Assembly: GCF_008831285.2 (NCBI RefSeq)
Contig: NC_045142.1
Coordinates: 1,369,001 to 1,433,000 of the forward strand
DNA: 64,000 nucleotides
Reading direction: 5' to 3'
Source: Nymphaea colorata
Taxonomy: Eukaryota; Streptophyta; Magnoliopsida; Nymphaeales; Nymphaeaceae
The notes under the pieces: generated by a model
What the model was told of the DNA's origin: nothing
The model's input: only the letters and a program-made list of their open reading frames with translations
Database searches by the model: none
Program-made: the position numbers and the translations under genes
Part shown: positions 1-12,239 of the stretch, piece by piece
Layout: the number at the start of each line of letters is the position of its first letter
How positions within the stretch are numbered: the first letter of the stretch is position 1

Positions 1-301
1 TTGAGAGCTCTTTCTGGTTTTCAAATAGCATTGCTCACGGAGGAAAAGGATAGATTCATGATCACTACTATTTTCTTGTTGGAAAGCGGTGAACGCACCT
101 GTGCAAGAACATCTGCAGTGCATTCCTCATTGGCCGTAACAACCCAGTCTCAGACAATGCCTAAGATGGTTAGTGTAAGTGTTCCTTTATACTGTCTACT
201 GTCATATTCACTGGCTGATACTTTAATGCTACTCTGCGATTTTCTTTTTACCCAAGGAAGCTGACACAGAGAGAGATTTAGTGGAACTCTTAGCAGTATA
301 A
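1..301 (+). CDS. Possible 3' end of an unidentified gene (two exons)
   Basis: An open frame runs from the window edge to an ATG codon ending at 168, followed by a plausible donor (GTTAGT). An acceptor ending at 256 then opens a 15-codon exon, in phase, reading EADTERDLVELLAV and a TAA stop at 299-301. The joined frame would give about 70 residues of C-terminus. I do not recognise the protein. It may instead be noise: the first exon is short, no family motif is visible, and the gene would extend left of the window. Basis: splice-like signals and in-phase joining seen in the sequence; coding status is inference. Confidence 0.3.
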
Positions 302-685
302 GGCACCGAAGATAGGAGCCTCCACCCTTTTCTTGCACTTAATGAAATCAAATTCTCAAAAGTTTTTGAGAAATGAACCATATGAAATATTGTACTATCC
401 CAACTTATAGACTTACCCGTAATTTATGGAAGCCCCATACACCGACAAAAATTACATATTTTTGAGAATGAGAGAGGAAGGAGTTAAACTTTGGCAAAGA
501 AGACGACCACAAGGAATAGTGAAACAAATGTAGCCAGAGACATTTAAAAACATTATGAAGCAATGAGCAAGTGAGCACTATAAGTGTTATTGCTAGTATA
601 TTTGCAAAGAATGTTAGGTAGTTAACAGACAATATAATATAACAACAGCAGGAAACATAGTGAAATTATTTATACAGGTTAAACA
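302..685. other. Intergenic, nothing recognised
   Basis: AT-rich spacer between the possible gene end and the duplicated block. No coding signal or repeat was recognised. Confidence 0.5.
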
Positions 686-2028
686 ACAAGATGTGACTTT
701 CACAAGTCTTTGTCAGTAGCAACTTTCTACCGGGAGATACACCAGAAAGTTTAAGACTTGTGTCTCGACAAAAAATAGGATTTCTTTGCAAATGTTAATT
801 AGATTTAAATCACAGTGTTCATGTTATGGATGCGTCAAGCGTCTGTCATAGCGGCATTGCATACCTCTTAGATCATGTGTCACACATGTATGACATATAA
901 GCCTCCACGATGGGCTGCTGTGGGAAATTTAACAAATGTTTTTATGTGTGTTTGTGTGCATGAGTTTGTGTGTACTAACAAGTAAATGAATAGCTAATTT
1001 GGTGTTTCACATTGCTATGTTAAACGCCAGGAATTTGATCTGCAGTTCCCACAGTTCATTGTTCACTGTCTTTGAGTTTAATGAAAGGAATCACAGCTGA
1101 ATCTTGTTGAAAGCAGTTGTGCACTTCTAGCTGCGGCTTACAGAAGGATCATGCCCATGAAAATTAAACTGACTGCCCACATGGTACTCACAAACCAGCT
1201 TCACCATGCCAATGCCTCTAAGTCCTCTGCACCACCTTACTGAAAAATTGAATGTAAGTCTAAAATAGACTAAAATCTGATCAGATTGGACTGGGGCAGC
1301 TTAAAGTCACTCCACTTGCAGTTGAAGATTGGCGACACCATTGACCTCACATTGCCTCAATGCCTGCTTCACTTAAAATCGAGGCCTTGTGATTCTTGTA
1401 TGATATTTCTCAAAGTTGGACTGTCATCAACTGCGAGTAGATAACTACCATGTATTATACGTAAGGCCAGTTCTGTCACCTTTGACTTGAATCGTCCATT
1501 TCGTTTCATATCAGTAGCTAACCCATCCATTACAGACAGACAAAGTCAACCTCCCTCTTTGCTTTCAGTGTTTAGGCCCAGAGATTATTTTACAATCGAT
1601 TGGTCCCATGTTATCATTTATAGAAGTTACATCTTCTTTCAATAAATTTTTTGTAAATTTCTTAACGGTTTCTAGTTCATCGAAACCAATCTGAAAATAC
1701 CTAATTACAGCTAATTATGTGAATTTTTTCAAGAAAAATTTTGATTCAGAAAATCAGTTGTGACAATATCACTTACGTATTACCACGATTAAGATATCTA
1801 ACGCACCATGTGGATTACAGGTTTTAAGCAAAAGAACAAAAAGGCAGCTGATATTCCATTGTCAGGAACAAGGGAGCTTACAATGAGCAAAGCATTGAAT
1901 TCTCACGAGCTTTTATCAAGATAGTGAGACTGAAAGAACCAGATTATGGACTTATGACTTCGGGCTAGGAAATAATCCAAAAAAATGATGAAAATTCTCT
2001 GAACAAAAGAAAGAATACTGAAAATACA
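686..2028. repeat. Segmental duplication D1 (copy of laccase 3' flank)
   Basis: Collinear over its whole length with 17,952-19,312 in the same orientation, with scattered substitutions and small indels. Both start at CAACAAGATGTGACTTTC and both end just after GAATACTGAAAATACA. The other copy lies directly downstream of the minus-strand laccase and resembles the 3' flank of the second laccase as well, so this copy is best read as the derived one. It carries no laccase coding sequence. No terminal inverted repeat or target-site duplication was seen. Confidence 0.9.
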
Positions 2029-2183
2029 AGGAGCCGCGCAAATTCCTGGTTCCCTTCAGCCAATCGAAAGAGATAGAGAGAGCTTCTGGCGGTCTCCATC
2101 CCGTCCTTCTCCTCGAAGTTTCTCTCTGAGAAAAAGCCCTCGCGCTCCTCTCCCGCAGGCGAAGCCCGTCGAGAGTCGTCGCC

Positions 2184-2765
2184 ATGGCCCCTAAGAAGAA
2201 GGCGAGCGATGACTTTCTCAGTTCCTCTAACGCTGATTTTTTTTTTTTCTTTTGCCCCGAATTATGAGATGTAATCGTCCGCCGATGTAGTAGGAGACGG
2301 AGAAGGAAGGCTAAACTAATTTTTTACCATTTCCTTCCTCGTTGCTGGCAGGTGAACAGATACGATCCTGATTGGGAGAAGCAGTGATACGGGGGCGGGA
2401 TCTTCGCGGAGGGGAGCGAGGAGATGGAGGTGGACGTGGTTAAGAAAATCGAAAAGGGAAAGGTGCTCAGTGGCGTTGAAAAGGCAGGGCTCCTCTCCAA
2501 GGCGGAGGACCTCGGCCTCACCCTCTCCTCCATCGAGAAGCTCCGGTTCCTCTCCAAGGCAGAGGAGCTCGGCCTGGTCGAGAGGGCCGCCGCCTTCTCC
2601 CCTGCCGCCCTCGCCTCCGTTTCACTCCCTCTCGCCGTCGCCATCCCCGATGACTCCTTCGCTCTCGTCGCCCTCCAGACCACGCTCGCGGCCCTGCTGG
2701 GCGCCGGCGCCGCCGGCTTGTTCGTCGGGTCGGTTGTGCTCGGTGGCCTTCAGGAGTCGGATTAG
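2184..2765 (+). pseudogene. RIQ1/RIQ2-like (DUF1118) thylakoid protein gene, disrupted
   Basis: Exon 1 reads MAPKKK (2184-2201). Exon 2 starts after an AG at 2350-2351 and reads VNRYDPDWEKQ, then TGA (2385-2387), then YGGGIFAEGSEEMEVDVV and on to a TAG ending at 2765. The later part has the repeated 'GLLSKAE-LGL' segments and two C-terminal hydrophobic stretches ending GSVVLGGLQESD. This is the pattern of the DUF1118/RIQ family, which affects grana stacking and non-photochemical quenching in chloroplasts. The TGA falls where relatives, as I recall them, carry Trp. The intron would begin with GC (AAG|GCGAGC). In frame upstream of MAPKKK lie only about 18 codons before a TGA at 2127, so a full transit peptide is not visible. 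An internal ATG at 2424 leaves a 113-residue frame, which could still be translated without a transit peptide. Block D1 ends 155 bp upstream, so the promoter may be foreign. Confidence 0.72.
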
Positions 2766-3617
2766 CCGACTCGGCGTTGGAAGGGTGAGGCAATGGGAAA
2801 GTCCACGACTCCACACGGATGGTGTTGCCGACTCGAGACGGCACGGCTGATAAGGGTCGTGTCTTTCGTTCACAAGTCCGGCTCCGTGTCGAGAACCCGT
2901 TACTGTGGGAGGTGAAAGTTTGTACATTTTACAAGGACTGAATTGTTTAATTAGAAACGAAGGAGACGAAAAAAAATGGGGTGCTTGCTTGAAACGGATT
3001 CCCTCTCTCTTTGGCCAACCTCAGGTGAATGTCGGCGTGAGGTTGGGACCCTCCAAGCGCCACAAGAATTAGTTTGTCTTCGTAGTTTGTCTTCGTCAAA
3101 GGAAATTGATTCCAACTAACAATTGCACTCAGATTTTGTTCAAGTGCTTTCAGTATGAAACTGGTTGTTTTCTAGTTCCAACATACAGCCTAATTGGCGT
3201 CAACATTTTTGCGGTACTTTGGTCACTGCAATGCTCAAGACTTGTACCTTGGCTACAAGCCAGGCTGAATCCAAACTCGTCAAAGATCACACGCAATCCA
3301 ATTGCTTCCACAAAAAGAAGCGAAGGCCTAACTGAGTCTTAATCCCAATCAAGGTACCAGCATAACGATCCGACGTTAAGGAACTATAGTTGATTCATTA
3401 AAACACATTAAACATTAACTCAACAAAGAAAGAACCATCAAGAATGTATTAACTTCACTGTCTTGAAACAAGAGATCATCCCAGTGATTCTCTGTTTACG
3501 ACCAGATGTCAATCACAGCCATAATATTTTCTTGCATACGCATGCCAAGCATTTGTTGCAGCAAAATTCATCTACCTCTTGGCAAAGTTTCAGTGGCCAA
3601 CTGCTATGCTTAATGGT
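2766..3617. other. Intergenic between RIQ-like pseudogene and proteasome gene
   Basis: Convergent intergenic spacer holding the 3' flanks of both neighbours. No other gene or repeat was recognised; the short open frame at 3106-3342 has no family features. Confidence 0.5.
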
Positions 3618-4150
3618 TTAAGCTGCTGCAGCTTCTGTCATTTCCTCTTCTTGAACAACCGGGTAGTATTTGTAATGTAGATCACCTACGTCATCTCCTG
3701 AGAGCTTCCTCCAGCCGTCGCGCCCAACGTAATAAACTGAAAGGAAGAATGGTAAAAAGGAAATTAAGCAGCCAAAGTAACGTTGGGTGATTGAGACCAT
3801 AAACCATTCGTGCTCTCTAGAAATTTCGATAATACCTCGACAATTTGCATTTTTAAAAAAACTGGTATATGAAAAATGTGACGACAATATCTTAATACGT
3901 TGATGATGTTTTTGCAAAATTTCCAGAAAATATATTCTTTGATACATTTTATGCGCTGCTTTCTATTTTCCTTTATTACACTCAGAAAATTTTTACGAGC
4001 TTTCTAAATATTTTTTGCAACAAAAATGCTAAAAAAAATTGTCCTGTTTTTCTTCTTGCTCTTCATATTTCTCAATGCACAGCTCCAGAGATATTCTCAA
4101 AATCATTGAAAAAAAAAACTCATCCTGGAATTGTTCATTACAAACACCCG

Positions 4151-4230
<80 letters not shown>

Positions 4231-7200
4231 CCAACCGCTAGCAACCCCTCCACTAGCACCATCTCGGAATGTTGCATGATAAATTGCCCGGCGTGCAAGT
4301 TCAGCAGCCTCCTCAATTGATAAATCCCAACGATAACTGGCAGATGATATCAAGAAATTAGCATGAGCACAAAAGCTTGCTTCTCTGTTCACAATAGCAG
4401 GAAAGTCTACTCACCCACTGTCCAAAACACCATATGCATATGGTGAACCTGATCCAACTGAGAAACGTGTCCCTTTAAGTCTTCCACCTTCGCTATCAAC
4501 ATAATATAAACCAGGGCCCTGAAATGCATATGACAAGCACATAAATTGATATATAGCATACTAAAATATAGATCTACATACCCAAAAAAAAAAAAGGCAA
4601 GTCAAAATACCGCTTCATCCCATCCAGCAATCATTGTACCAACGGACAGGCCCATTCCACGATAAGAATAAAGAATATTTGCGAGCAATTTAGAAGCGCC
4701 AGTAACTGAAATCCTCCGCTTGTTTGCCAGCTCATGCAAACGGCACTGAAAATGAATGGCAAATGACAAATAGTAAAAGAAGCAGAAACATCGTGGTATT
4801 GTCATAGCTTAGCAGATACCAGTAAAAAAACTAGCACTCATAAACCACACCATGTGATGGATAAAGCTTACCTTGATGCCCAAATTCCTGTGCCAAAATT
4901 GGCAATCAGCTGCTCCACCAGCCATTGTGCCAAGCATATATGGATTGATCTCAATGATTTTCTTGACAGATTGTGAAGCTGAAATGAGCAGAAGAAAATA
5001 TTGGACATGCCCAGATCCAAAAAAGTCTAACTACATGGATGACGGTAAAAGAACATGATAGATGCAAACTGTACAGTGTACATGCAACACTAAAATTATG
5101 AAGGAAGCTGTTTTTAGAGCACGGCAATCCACCTTCCGCAAAGAATTCATGAAGCAGCATCTCACTACGCTTTCCCGAAACAAAATCCAAGAAAAAAGTA
5201 TACTAATATATGAAATAATATCCCCGCCATACACCTCCTAAAAAATGAGCAGCCCATGAAAAATCACACTTTTACAAGGCAGCAGCACCTTCGTCATTAT
5301 ACGAACCATGTATTTACAGTCATATATCTTTCACTATATCTTTCACAGAGAAGCAGCAGCTTAAACACCACTGACCACCCCCACGCAGCAAGCTTTTGGG
5401 AAAAGGAGAAATGAATCTTTGTCTATTTATTTAACAATATTTGTAAGTCAGATATTTTGATCTACATATAGAAAACAACAGAACGTATTCGATTAGATTT
5501 TTGGATATAGAGATCACAACGGTTGAATTAGTTTTCATACAAAATACCTGCACATATAAGTTTCAGGGGACATAGTGCACTTGAGTACACAACATTTTTT
5601 GTCCATCTACCTAACATAATTAGGTGGTAAACTATACATTGATTATCGATACACTTTCCTTTTTCACAGGAAAGTAAAGGGATATTCCTCATGGGGTTTG
5701 CACAAAGATGGTGAGACCCTTGACTACAATAGCATAACCAGATGTTCCAGATGACTTGCAATAACCTATACCTGTTAAAAGAAACATTAGGTTTATTATT
5801 GCCACAATATGAATATTTTAATCTGTATCTACAAATACACCCTACAGACACAGACAAACAGGCAATCACTCTTGTTTTAGAAATTTCTGTGTTGTGTTTT
5901 TCACCTGTACGTATGTGACAAATGACTGCTTGCTCAAGCTCAAAGATAGGCCTGAGCTTGAGTCAAAATCTTACACTTTGTTAAACTGACAAACAAGGCA
6001 AACCAATCTACATTTACTTAGTTACCAATTTGACTAGATATTCTTGCAGTAAGCATGTGCAATTCCCAAAACTATGTCATCTACAATTTTCAGATACACA
6101 TGTTCAGAATTTTCACGTGCCAAAATGGTCAACTTTATACTTACGAAAACCACATGCAGTACGAGATGTTCAGGAAGGAGCACAGATCTATTTAGGATAT
6201 CCACACCAAATTTTCAGGTCCCAATAACTTGTTATTCAGCACTTCTGATACCTACTTGAAGATCCCCAAGATGTTGTCCGATATTATAATTTATATCTTT
6301 TTTGCATTTTTTTTTTCAAACTTCATCATGTAATAAGAAAATGTGGGTGCTCAATGAAGATCATTCCTATACAGCCCAACACAATAGAGGTTCATGTTTC
6401 AGATTTGGCTCAATAAATAACATTATCCACACCTTTCTGGTTGACCTTATGGAAGAGCTAGATAAAGGCTAAATACCAGGCTATCCAACTATTAGCACGT
6501 TGAATATTTTTGTCTAGTTTACTGCTGGTCAAAAACACATTTAGCCTCATCAACTGCTACCAAAGGTTATTAACGTTTGCCAACCACATACTTGCTAGGT
6601 TGTCAACTAGACCCAGAGAAAAACATTAAAGGCTGTAAGCAGAACACACGGTTTTGCAGGCCCTCTTTGGCTTGCTTACATCATCTTTTTGTTTTTAGTT
6701 ACAACATCCAAAAAGCGTCTTCAGTAAAAGGAGCCCCAAAACCAAACATGATTATTGATATATTCTTGTTGAAATACAACAGCAATTATTTCATGTTACA
6801 TGAGCTAGTTTATTAGATTGCTCAGATGTTCAATGTCCCGATATGAGGTCTTAACTCTTAAGGAATATGAGGTCTTAACTCTTAAGGAACTTCACTTGAA
6901 ATTGGTTCCCCCTATGACGTCTTAAGTCTTAAGGAAGTTCACTCGAAATTGCTTTCCATTATAGCCACAGATTCTTATGGAACATCCCTTGAAATTGGTT
7001 CCTATGATAGGCACAAAAAACACGTTTTTTAAAACAAAAAAAAAAAAGCGGAAAAAACATGATCCATAAAATTGCTGTTTAAAACTTAAAAGGACGAATT
7101 TTTTGAAAAAAAAACTTTGAAAACGAAAAAATGCTAAAAAACACATTTTTAATGCTTTTTTCGTGTGTTTTCCTTTTTTTCATTTTTTAACGCCAAACAG

Positions 7201-9435
7201 TTTTTTTCATGTTCTATTTTTATTTATTACAAATCAACTTATTTTTTTATGTTTGTATTATTAGTTTCTCACTTATTTGATTTTTTTCTCATTTTTAGTT
7301 TTTTTTTTATTTTTCAAAATTTACTATATTTTTCCCTTTTTGCCAAGCTCACCGTATTATACCCAAGAAAAACTTCTCTGTTTAAAACTCTGAAATGTTA
7401 TTTGTGACTATAGTTCCTATCACAATCGCACATATTGTCCTAAATCCTAAGCCCAAGGAGGTTTTTCTTGAAAGTTTTCTTAAAGCTTTTGAAATCTCAG
7501 AAATTCAATAAATATAGAAAACATATAGGATAATAGAAAATTCATGAAAATACGAGTTATCTACTATTTTCTTGCAATGACACTGACAAACACTTGCAGA
7601 TTTTTTCTAAAAAGTGCAAAAGAAAGAAAACAATAAAAAGGTACCCATTCCAAATATACGAATATTTTAGAACAAAATGAAAATATTATGAAACTAACGC
7701 GATACTATTATAATATTTATTTTGGTGGGATATTTTGAAGCATAGCAATGCTTTATAAATAAGATTGGTTAGATTTAAAATACAGAAAATTATTGCGATG
7801 CATTCAAAATTTCAAGAATATTTGTGGTTAAAGTTACCATGCCAAGTCAGCACTACAGTAGATATGGCAGGACAGTTCATAGGCAATCAGACCTTTGTCA
7901 GACGCAGCTAATAATATGTCCCAAATTCCACCAACATACTCTATGATCTTATTCAGTTTCTAGTTGTTGTAATTTCCTATTTCCAGAATCCTAATTGATA
8001 AATGAAGTTTACTTTTGACTTGGATTTAATGGGCAATGCTTATAAATCATGAAAAATTAGGGTTGTTTACTAATACTCAGCTCAGTTTTGTCGCTCTTAA
8101 AATTTCAATTGCAATAGTATCTACGCGTCATTACTAGTTTAAATTTTAGAGTAGGAACTCTAACTTAAACATTCGTACACAAATCGCCAGAGCATTTTCA
8201 CTTTTTTCAGACAACACATGCTGTCATTCATGTCCTTGTGGTCTAGTCCTATAAATCCTACACACTTTCATATCAAATATGTGATGACTAATATCTCATG
8301 TTGCTGTAAATTTGAGATAGCATATTGTATTGAACTAACAGCATTATTGTATTTCAGAATCTCAGATAGTTCAAATGTGTACAACTTCATGCCAAAACTA
8401 CCAAATTAGTGTGACTTAACCACCCTAATGACAACCTTAAAGTTATAACCCTTTCACCTGATGCTAGCATAAAATCAAGTCAATTTTCCAATAGTTATGA
8501 GTTCTATAGTTGCCACATGTCAGAAACAAGTAATGGGAGTGTTGTATGCAACACCCTAAAGACCCAATTTATTTGCTATTTGGCGGTCTCTTTGAACCAT
8601 TGACAAACATTATTTAAGTGCAAATTCCAAAAAGTGGTTCTGAACCACTTCATAAACATGGAATCTAATAGAACATCATTACCACATGTTCGAAGACAGT
8701 GTTTAGCAGTACATCCTGTATGCAGATCCTGGAAGGACATACACTCGTAAAAGAACTTGATTTTTGCATAAACCTACAGATCAAAGAATGCTTGAGCTTT
8801 CTACGCTATTAGTAGCAACTCCATGGTAGGTCAGAAAACAAGTAAAAAGCACTAAAGTAGGTACTTTTTTATCACAGCAGAAGCACGAATTATACTAGGC
8901 CTGATGAATTGCATGATCACAACCAGATAAGTTAACAAATTTTAACATTGTTAAAATTTAACGATGAACATAAAACCACTACGTTCGTTAACAAGAAAGT
9001 CGAGACAAGTAGTTGCTATTAGTGTAAACTGTTAAAAAGAACAGGAACCTTACATATATACGCTCCCATGCTAGCGCGAGAATCAGCAGCAACCATAACT
9101 CCATCTTTGAATATAAATGCTAGTGTCGTTGTCCCTTTTGCAGGCTTCACCATCTGAACTGCCTTTTTCTGAAAATCATCAAACTGCACAAGGGAAATGG
9201 CTTCAGAACATCTTTCAGTGCAAAAGACAATGCGCTATGATTGAACATACAAGCAAAAATCACGAACGTAAAGAAAGGAAACGGCATGAGTTAAATAGGA
9301 GAACAGGATGGAGGCTCGACTCACATTTGTAACATTGGGGAATTCGAACGATGCAACTAGCGAAAGTTCTTTAAATTCAGCGTCAACACCTTGATGCGGA
9401 GCAAATGACTCAAGACCACTTGTATCAAGCTTCAT
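3618..9435 (-). CDS. PBE: 20S proteasome subunit beta type-5 (PBE), catalytic
   Basis: Seven exons on the minus strand join in phase to 263 codons plus stop: 9435-9325, 9168-9054, 4978-4872, 4745-4611, 4518-4415, 4336-4236, 3736-3618. The product starts [10 protein letters not shown], the plant beta-5 N-terminus. Residues 1-49 are the propeptide; processing at Gly49/Thr50 (KG|TTTLAF) gives the catalytic N-terminal Thr, with mature Asp17 and Lys33 both present. Other beta-5 landmarks are [53 protein letters not shown] and [15 protein letters not shown]. Length is close to Arabidopsis PBE1. The subunit supplies the chymotrypsin-like activity of the 20S core in cytosol and nucleus. An acceptor-like TTACAG ten bases before the ATG suggests a 5' UTR intron. 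Intron 2 is 4.1 kb. The exon 6 donor (G|GTTGGC) is weak and lies next to a compound microsatellite. The family call is secure; the exon 6 donor is the least certain boundary. Confidence 0.96.
4153..4230. repeat. Compound (TA)n(GA)n microsatellite inside proteasome intron 6
   Basis: About 27 TA units (4153-4207) run into about 11 GA units (to 4230). Read on the gene strand this is (TC)n then (TA)n, starting six bases after the exon 6/intron boundary at 4236. Confidence 0.97.
4979..9053 (-). other. Large intron 2 of the proteasome gene
   Basis: A 4.1 kb AT-rich intron, with a minisatellite at 6843-6995 followed by A/T-rich homopolymer tracts (about 7020-7320). No second gene was recognised in it on either strand; the open frames here are short and featureless. 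Confidence 0.8.
6843..6995. repeat. Degenerate minisatellite, about 47 bp unit
   Basis: A partial unit (ATGAGGTCTTAACTCTTAAG) is followed by three roughly 47 bp units of the form 'ATGA-GTCTTAA-TCTTAAGGAA-TTCACT-GAAATTGGTTCC', the last strongly diverged. It lies within intron 2 of the proteasome gene. Confidence 0.8.
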
Positions 9436-10061
9436 GATTAAACCTGTAACACAATGAAAGAGGAAAAAGGATAAATTAACTTGCAAAGGAACTAAGACGT
9501 GTTCGTTTTTATGTTCCACAAAGGTATTATCTATACCATTTACCAATACAGCCACTTTCTAGAAGCCGCAGATACTTGTTCAAAAACATGGGAACCATAG
9601 AACACCTAAATAGCCAATGAAGCCCCCAAAATTAAACTTCTCAGTAAGCAAGATCAATTTTTAATTCTCGAAAGGAAACATTCAAACTGGGAGCAAAAAT
9701 GGTTCCTTCCCGCATGAGAAACTTCGGATATTTTCTCCAGCAATTAACAATTACCCAAAATTCGAAACGAGACACCAAAAAAATTTGGGAACAGTATGAC
9801 AGTAGATGTTGCGAGGAAGGTATCCTTGAAAAACAAGGATAAAACAATCCGCTGGATCTCGGATCCGAAAACCCAAAAACAACAAAAAGAGTAGAAAGCA
9901 ACAACGAAAGAAGAAAATAACCAAGAAAACCTGAAAATGAACAAAAAACTTCTAATCAATAGCGCAAAAATGGGAAACAAATAACCTCGATGAAGAATCA
10001 GAAAATGGCGGAAGATCCCTCAAACGACAAAGACTCCCGCTCTCTCTCTCTCCCCCTCCCT
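9436..10061 (-). promoter_or_regulatory. Proteasome gene 5' UTR intron and upstream region
   Basis: On the minus strand a likely 5' UTR exon lies near 9985-10,010, with a plausible donor (GAG|GTTATT), and the acceptor lies ten bases before the ATG. Pyrimidine-rich CT tracts around 10,038-10,065 are typical of plant housekeeping core promoters. No clear TATA box was found. Confidence 0.4.
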
Positions 10062-10421
10062 CGAACGAGAGAGGAAGAGACGGAAGACTTGTTCTTCAGT
10101 TTCTTGGCGAGAGAGACGACTTGGGGAGCAAGAGGGTGAGAGGGCGATAGAGACGACGAGGGGAGGAAGAGATTCAGAGGGCGAGATGGATGATGAGGGG
10201 CGCAGGAGAGTTAGAGGGCCAGATAGACGAGGGGAGCAGGAGAGGGAGAGAGAGACGACGAGGGAGAGAGACGGCTACCTGCGAGACAAATGATCAGGGG
10301 AGAACGCAGCAGCGGCGGCAGCGGCAGGAGGGAGACTCGCGATGCGAGCGTGCTCCCCAAGTCATCTCTCTCGCCAAGAAACTGAAGAACAAGTCTTCTG
10401 TCTCTTCCTCTCTCGTTCGTG
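10062..10421. repeat. Inverted repeat with about 70 bp arms, purine-rich spacer
   Basis: Left arm (about 10,062-10,130) and right arm (about 10,350-10,421) are reverse complements with about two mismatches; the core is CTTGTTCTTCAGTTTCTTGG and its complement. The spacer of about 220 bp is G/A-rich, with degenerate 'GACGAGGGGAG' repeats. It sits at the expected 5' end of the proteasome gene. Confidence 0.9.
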
Positions 10422-12023
10422 CAGCAAATCCGTGTGGGGAACACTGATTTCGGCAACGACTCCCGATTCTGAACATTTCTTGTGGCTTGCCCTGTTACCG
10501 AAGGTCAGGAAATTGTCAACCTCTCTCTGGGCACCAACAAACTGAGGCTGCATTGTTTCTCTGCGAACAGATCTGCAAGGTTTCTCTGTCGCAAGGTTAG
10601 TCTTTAAACATCTTCGGTGAAGATTTTAGGGTTTTTTTGTTTTTCTGGATTCGGCAATTGCATATCAGGTTTCTCTGTTCCAACAAACGATGTATTGAGT
10701 GAGGGACACCTTTTTTCTATTTCGTTTTTGTTAAACTTCTTCGTATGTTTGCAACCCTATCCCCAAAGCTAATACTTCAGCAATTTTTATTGGATATGAA
10801 GAAGTCAATTGCTTTCTTCCATTCATTTGAATATTATTCATTTAGTAATTGCAAAATGTAGCAACTAATTCTTATATATCTGCTAATACCATTGGATTTT
10901 TCTGTCGTCAATGTCATTAGTTACTGATTTCTAGTTCAGCAATTGCTATGCCCTTATGCTTGTTCATTGAAAAATCTGTTTGTTGATAAGAAAATCTGAA
11001 CATTTGTTATGTTCGTTCTGTTAGCATAAATAGTAAAAAGACAAACTTCATGTTATACCACCCAAAGAAAAATCTGTTTGTTGATAGGAATCGTTCTGTT
11101 AGCATAATATGCCCTTGTTTGTTGATAGGAATCGTTCTATTAGCATAATATGCCCTTGTTAGCATACTACTTTCTCCTCTTCAATGGTGGAGCTACATAT
11201 GAGCTGCCTACACCAGCCTGTCAATCTTCCTCAAACATTTGCTCGGTTACGTATATGAGTGCCCTTTTAGATATGAAAATTTGTGAATGCAGTAGTTTTT
11301 AAAATTTTTTTCTAACTCTGCAACTGTTCCCCTCCCACTACCTGCAAAGCTTCCATCTATATACCTTCCTAGAACCAGCAGACTATTAGCACTCTTTTGT
11401 CAAAATCCTTTCTCCTCTTTGACGGTAGGTGCAAACTAATTGAATCGTAAAAAGGATCTAGTCGTTGGGAGTCCCATTCAAAGTATGATTTTGCATTTGA
11501 TGAAGATCTAACCTTGTTTTTCTTTTAGCAGACATTCTACTGTTTTTGAGTTTTGGAAGTCGCAGTCTATTAATGGTAGTGCAGAATATGCAATGCTTTC
11601 ACTAAAGAAAGAAGTCTGAACAGAGAAAGACTAAAGCGGAGTAAAGTCCGTTGGATGCTATAGGAATACTGATCACAGAAAGAGAAAGGCAGAGAGAGAA
11701 GGGAAATAATTGAGGGTCAAAGGGACGGAGGCTTGAACTCCTAATTGCAGAGCTTTCACTTATTATGCTAATAACAAGACAATATTCATGTTATGCAGGA
11801 ATGGAAGCAAGGAATAAGAACTCACCAGAAGACAAAAAAAAAAGGGAAAAAGAGCATATTTTATGAAGAATGAGTACAAGATATTTTGTTTTCAAAATTA
11901 AGAACCTGAAACTTTCATTTCAATCCACTTTAAGGAGGAATTATGTCCATTCTTTCTTCAATCAAAATTCTTTCTCGAAACATGTCTTGCAATATTCATT
12001 CAATTTATGTGGTGGGATTTTTT

Positions 12024-12089
<66 letters not shown>

Positions 12090-12239
12090 CGCGCGCGCAA
12101 AAAGACAATGATTGTCAATGATAAGGCAAAGATGGGCTGGTCAATTGCTTGGCTGATAGATTGATTACTTAAAAGTTAAAACCCCAAAATTTAAGTAACA
12201 TGGGTCTGCCACTGCCTTTTCATTGGTTGTTTCATGTTA
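10422..12239. other. Gene-poor stretch; possible transcription start on the plus strand
   Basis: The sequence after the inverted repeat (10,440-10,700) looks like a plant 5' leader: a telo-box-like TTTTAGGGTTTT near 10,624 and a donor-like AAG|GTTAGT near 10,595. No coding exon was found downstream. An imperfect repeat containing 'GTTTGTTGATAGGAATCGTTCT' variants occurs near 11,070-11,160. A non-coding transcript is possible but unproven. Confidence 0.3.
12026..12098. repeat. Compound (CT)n(GT)n(GC)n microsatellite
   Basis: About 24 CT units pass into about 7 GT units and then about 5 GC units. Confidence 0.97.
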
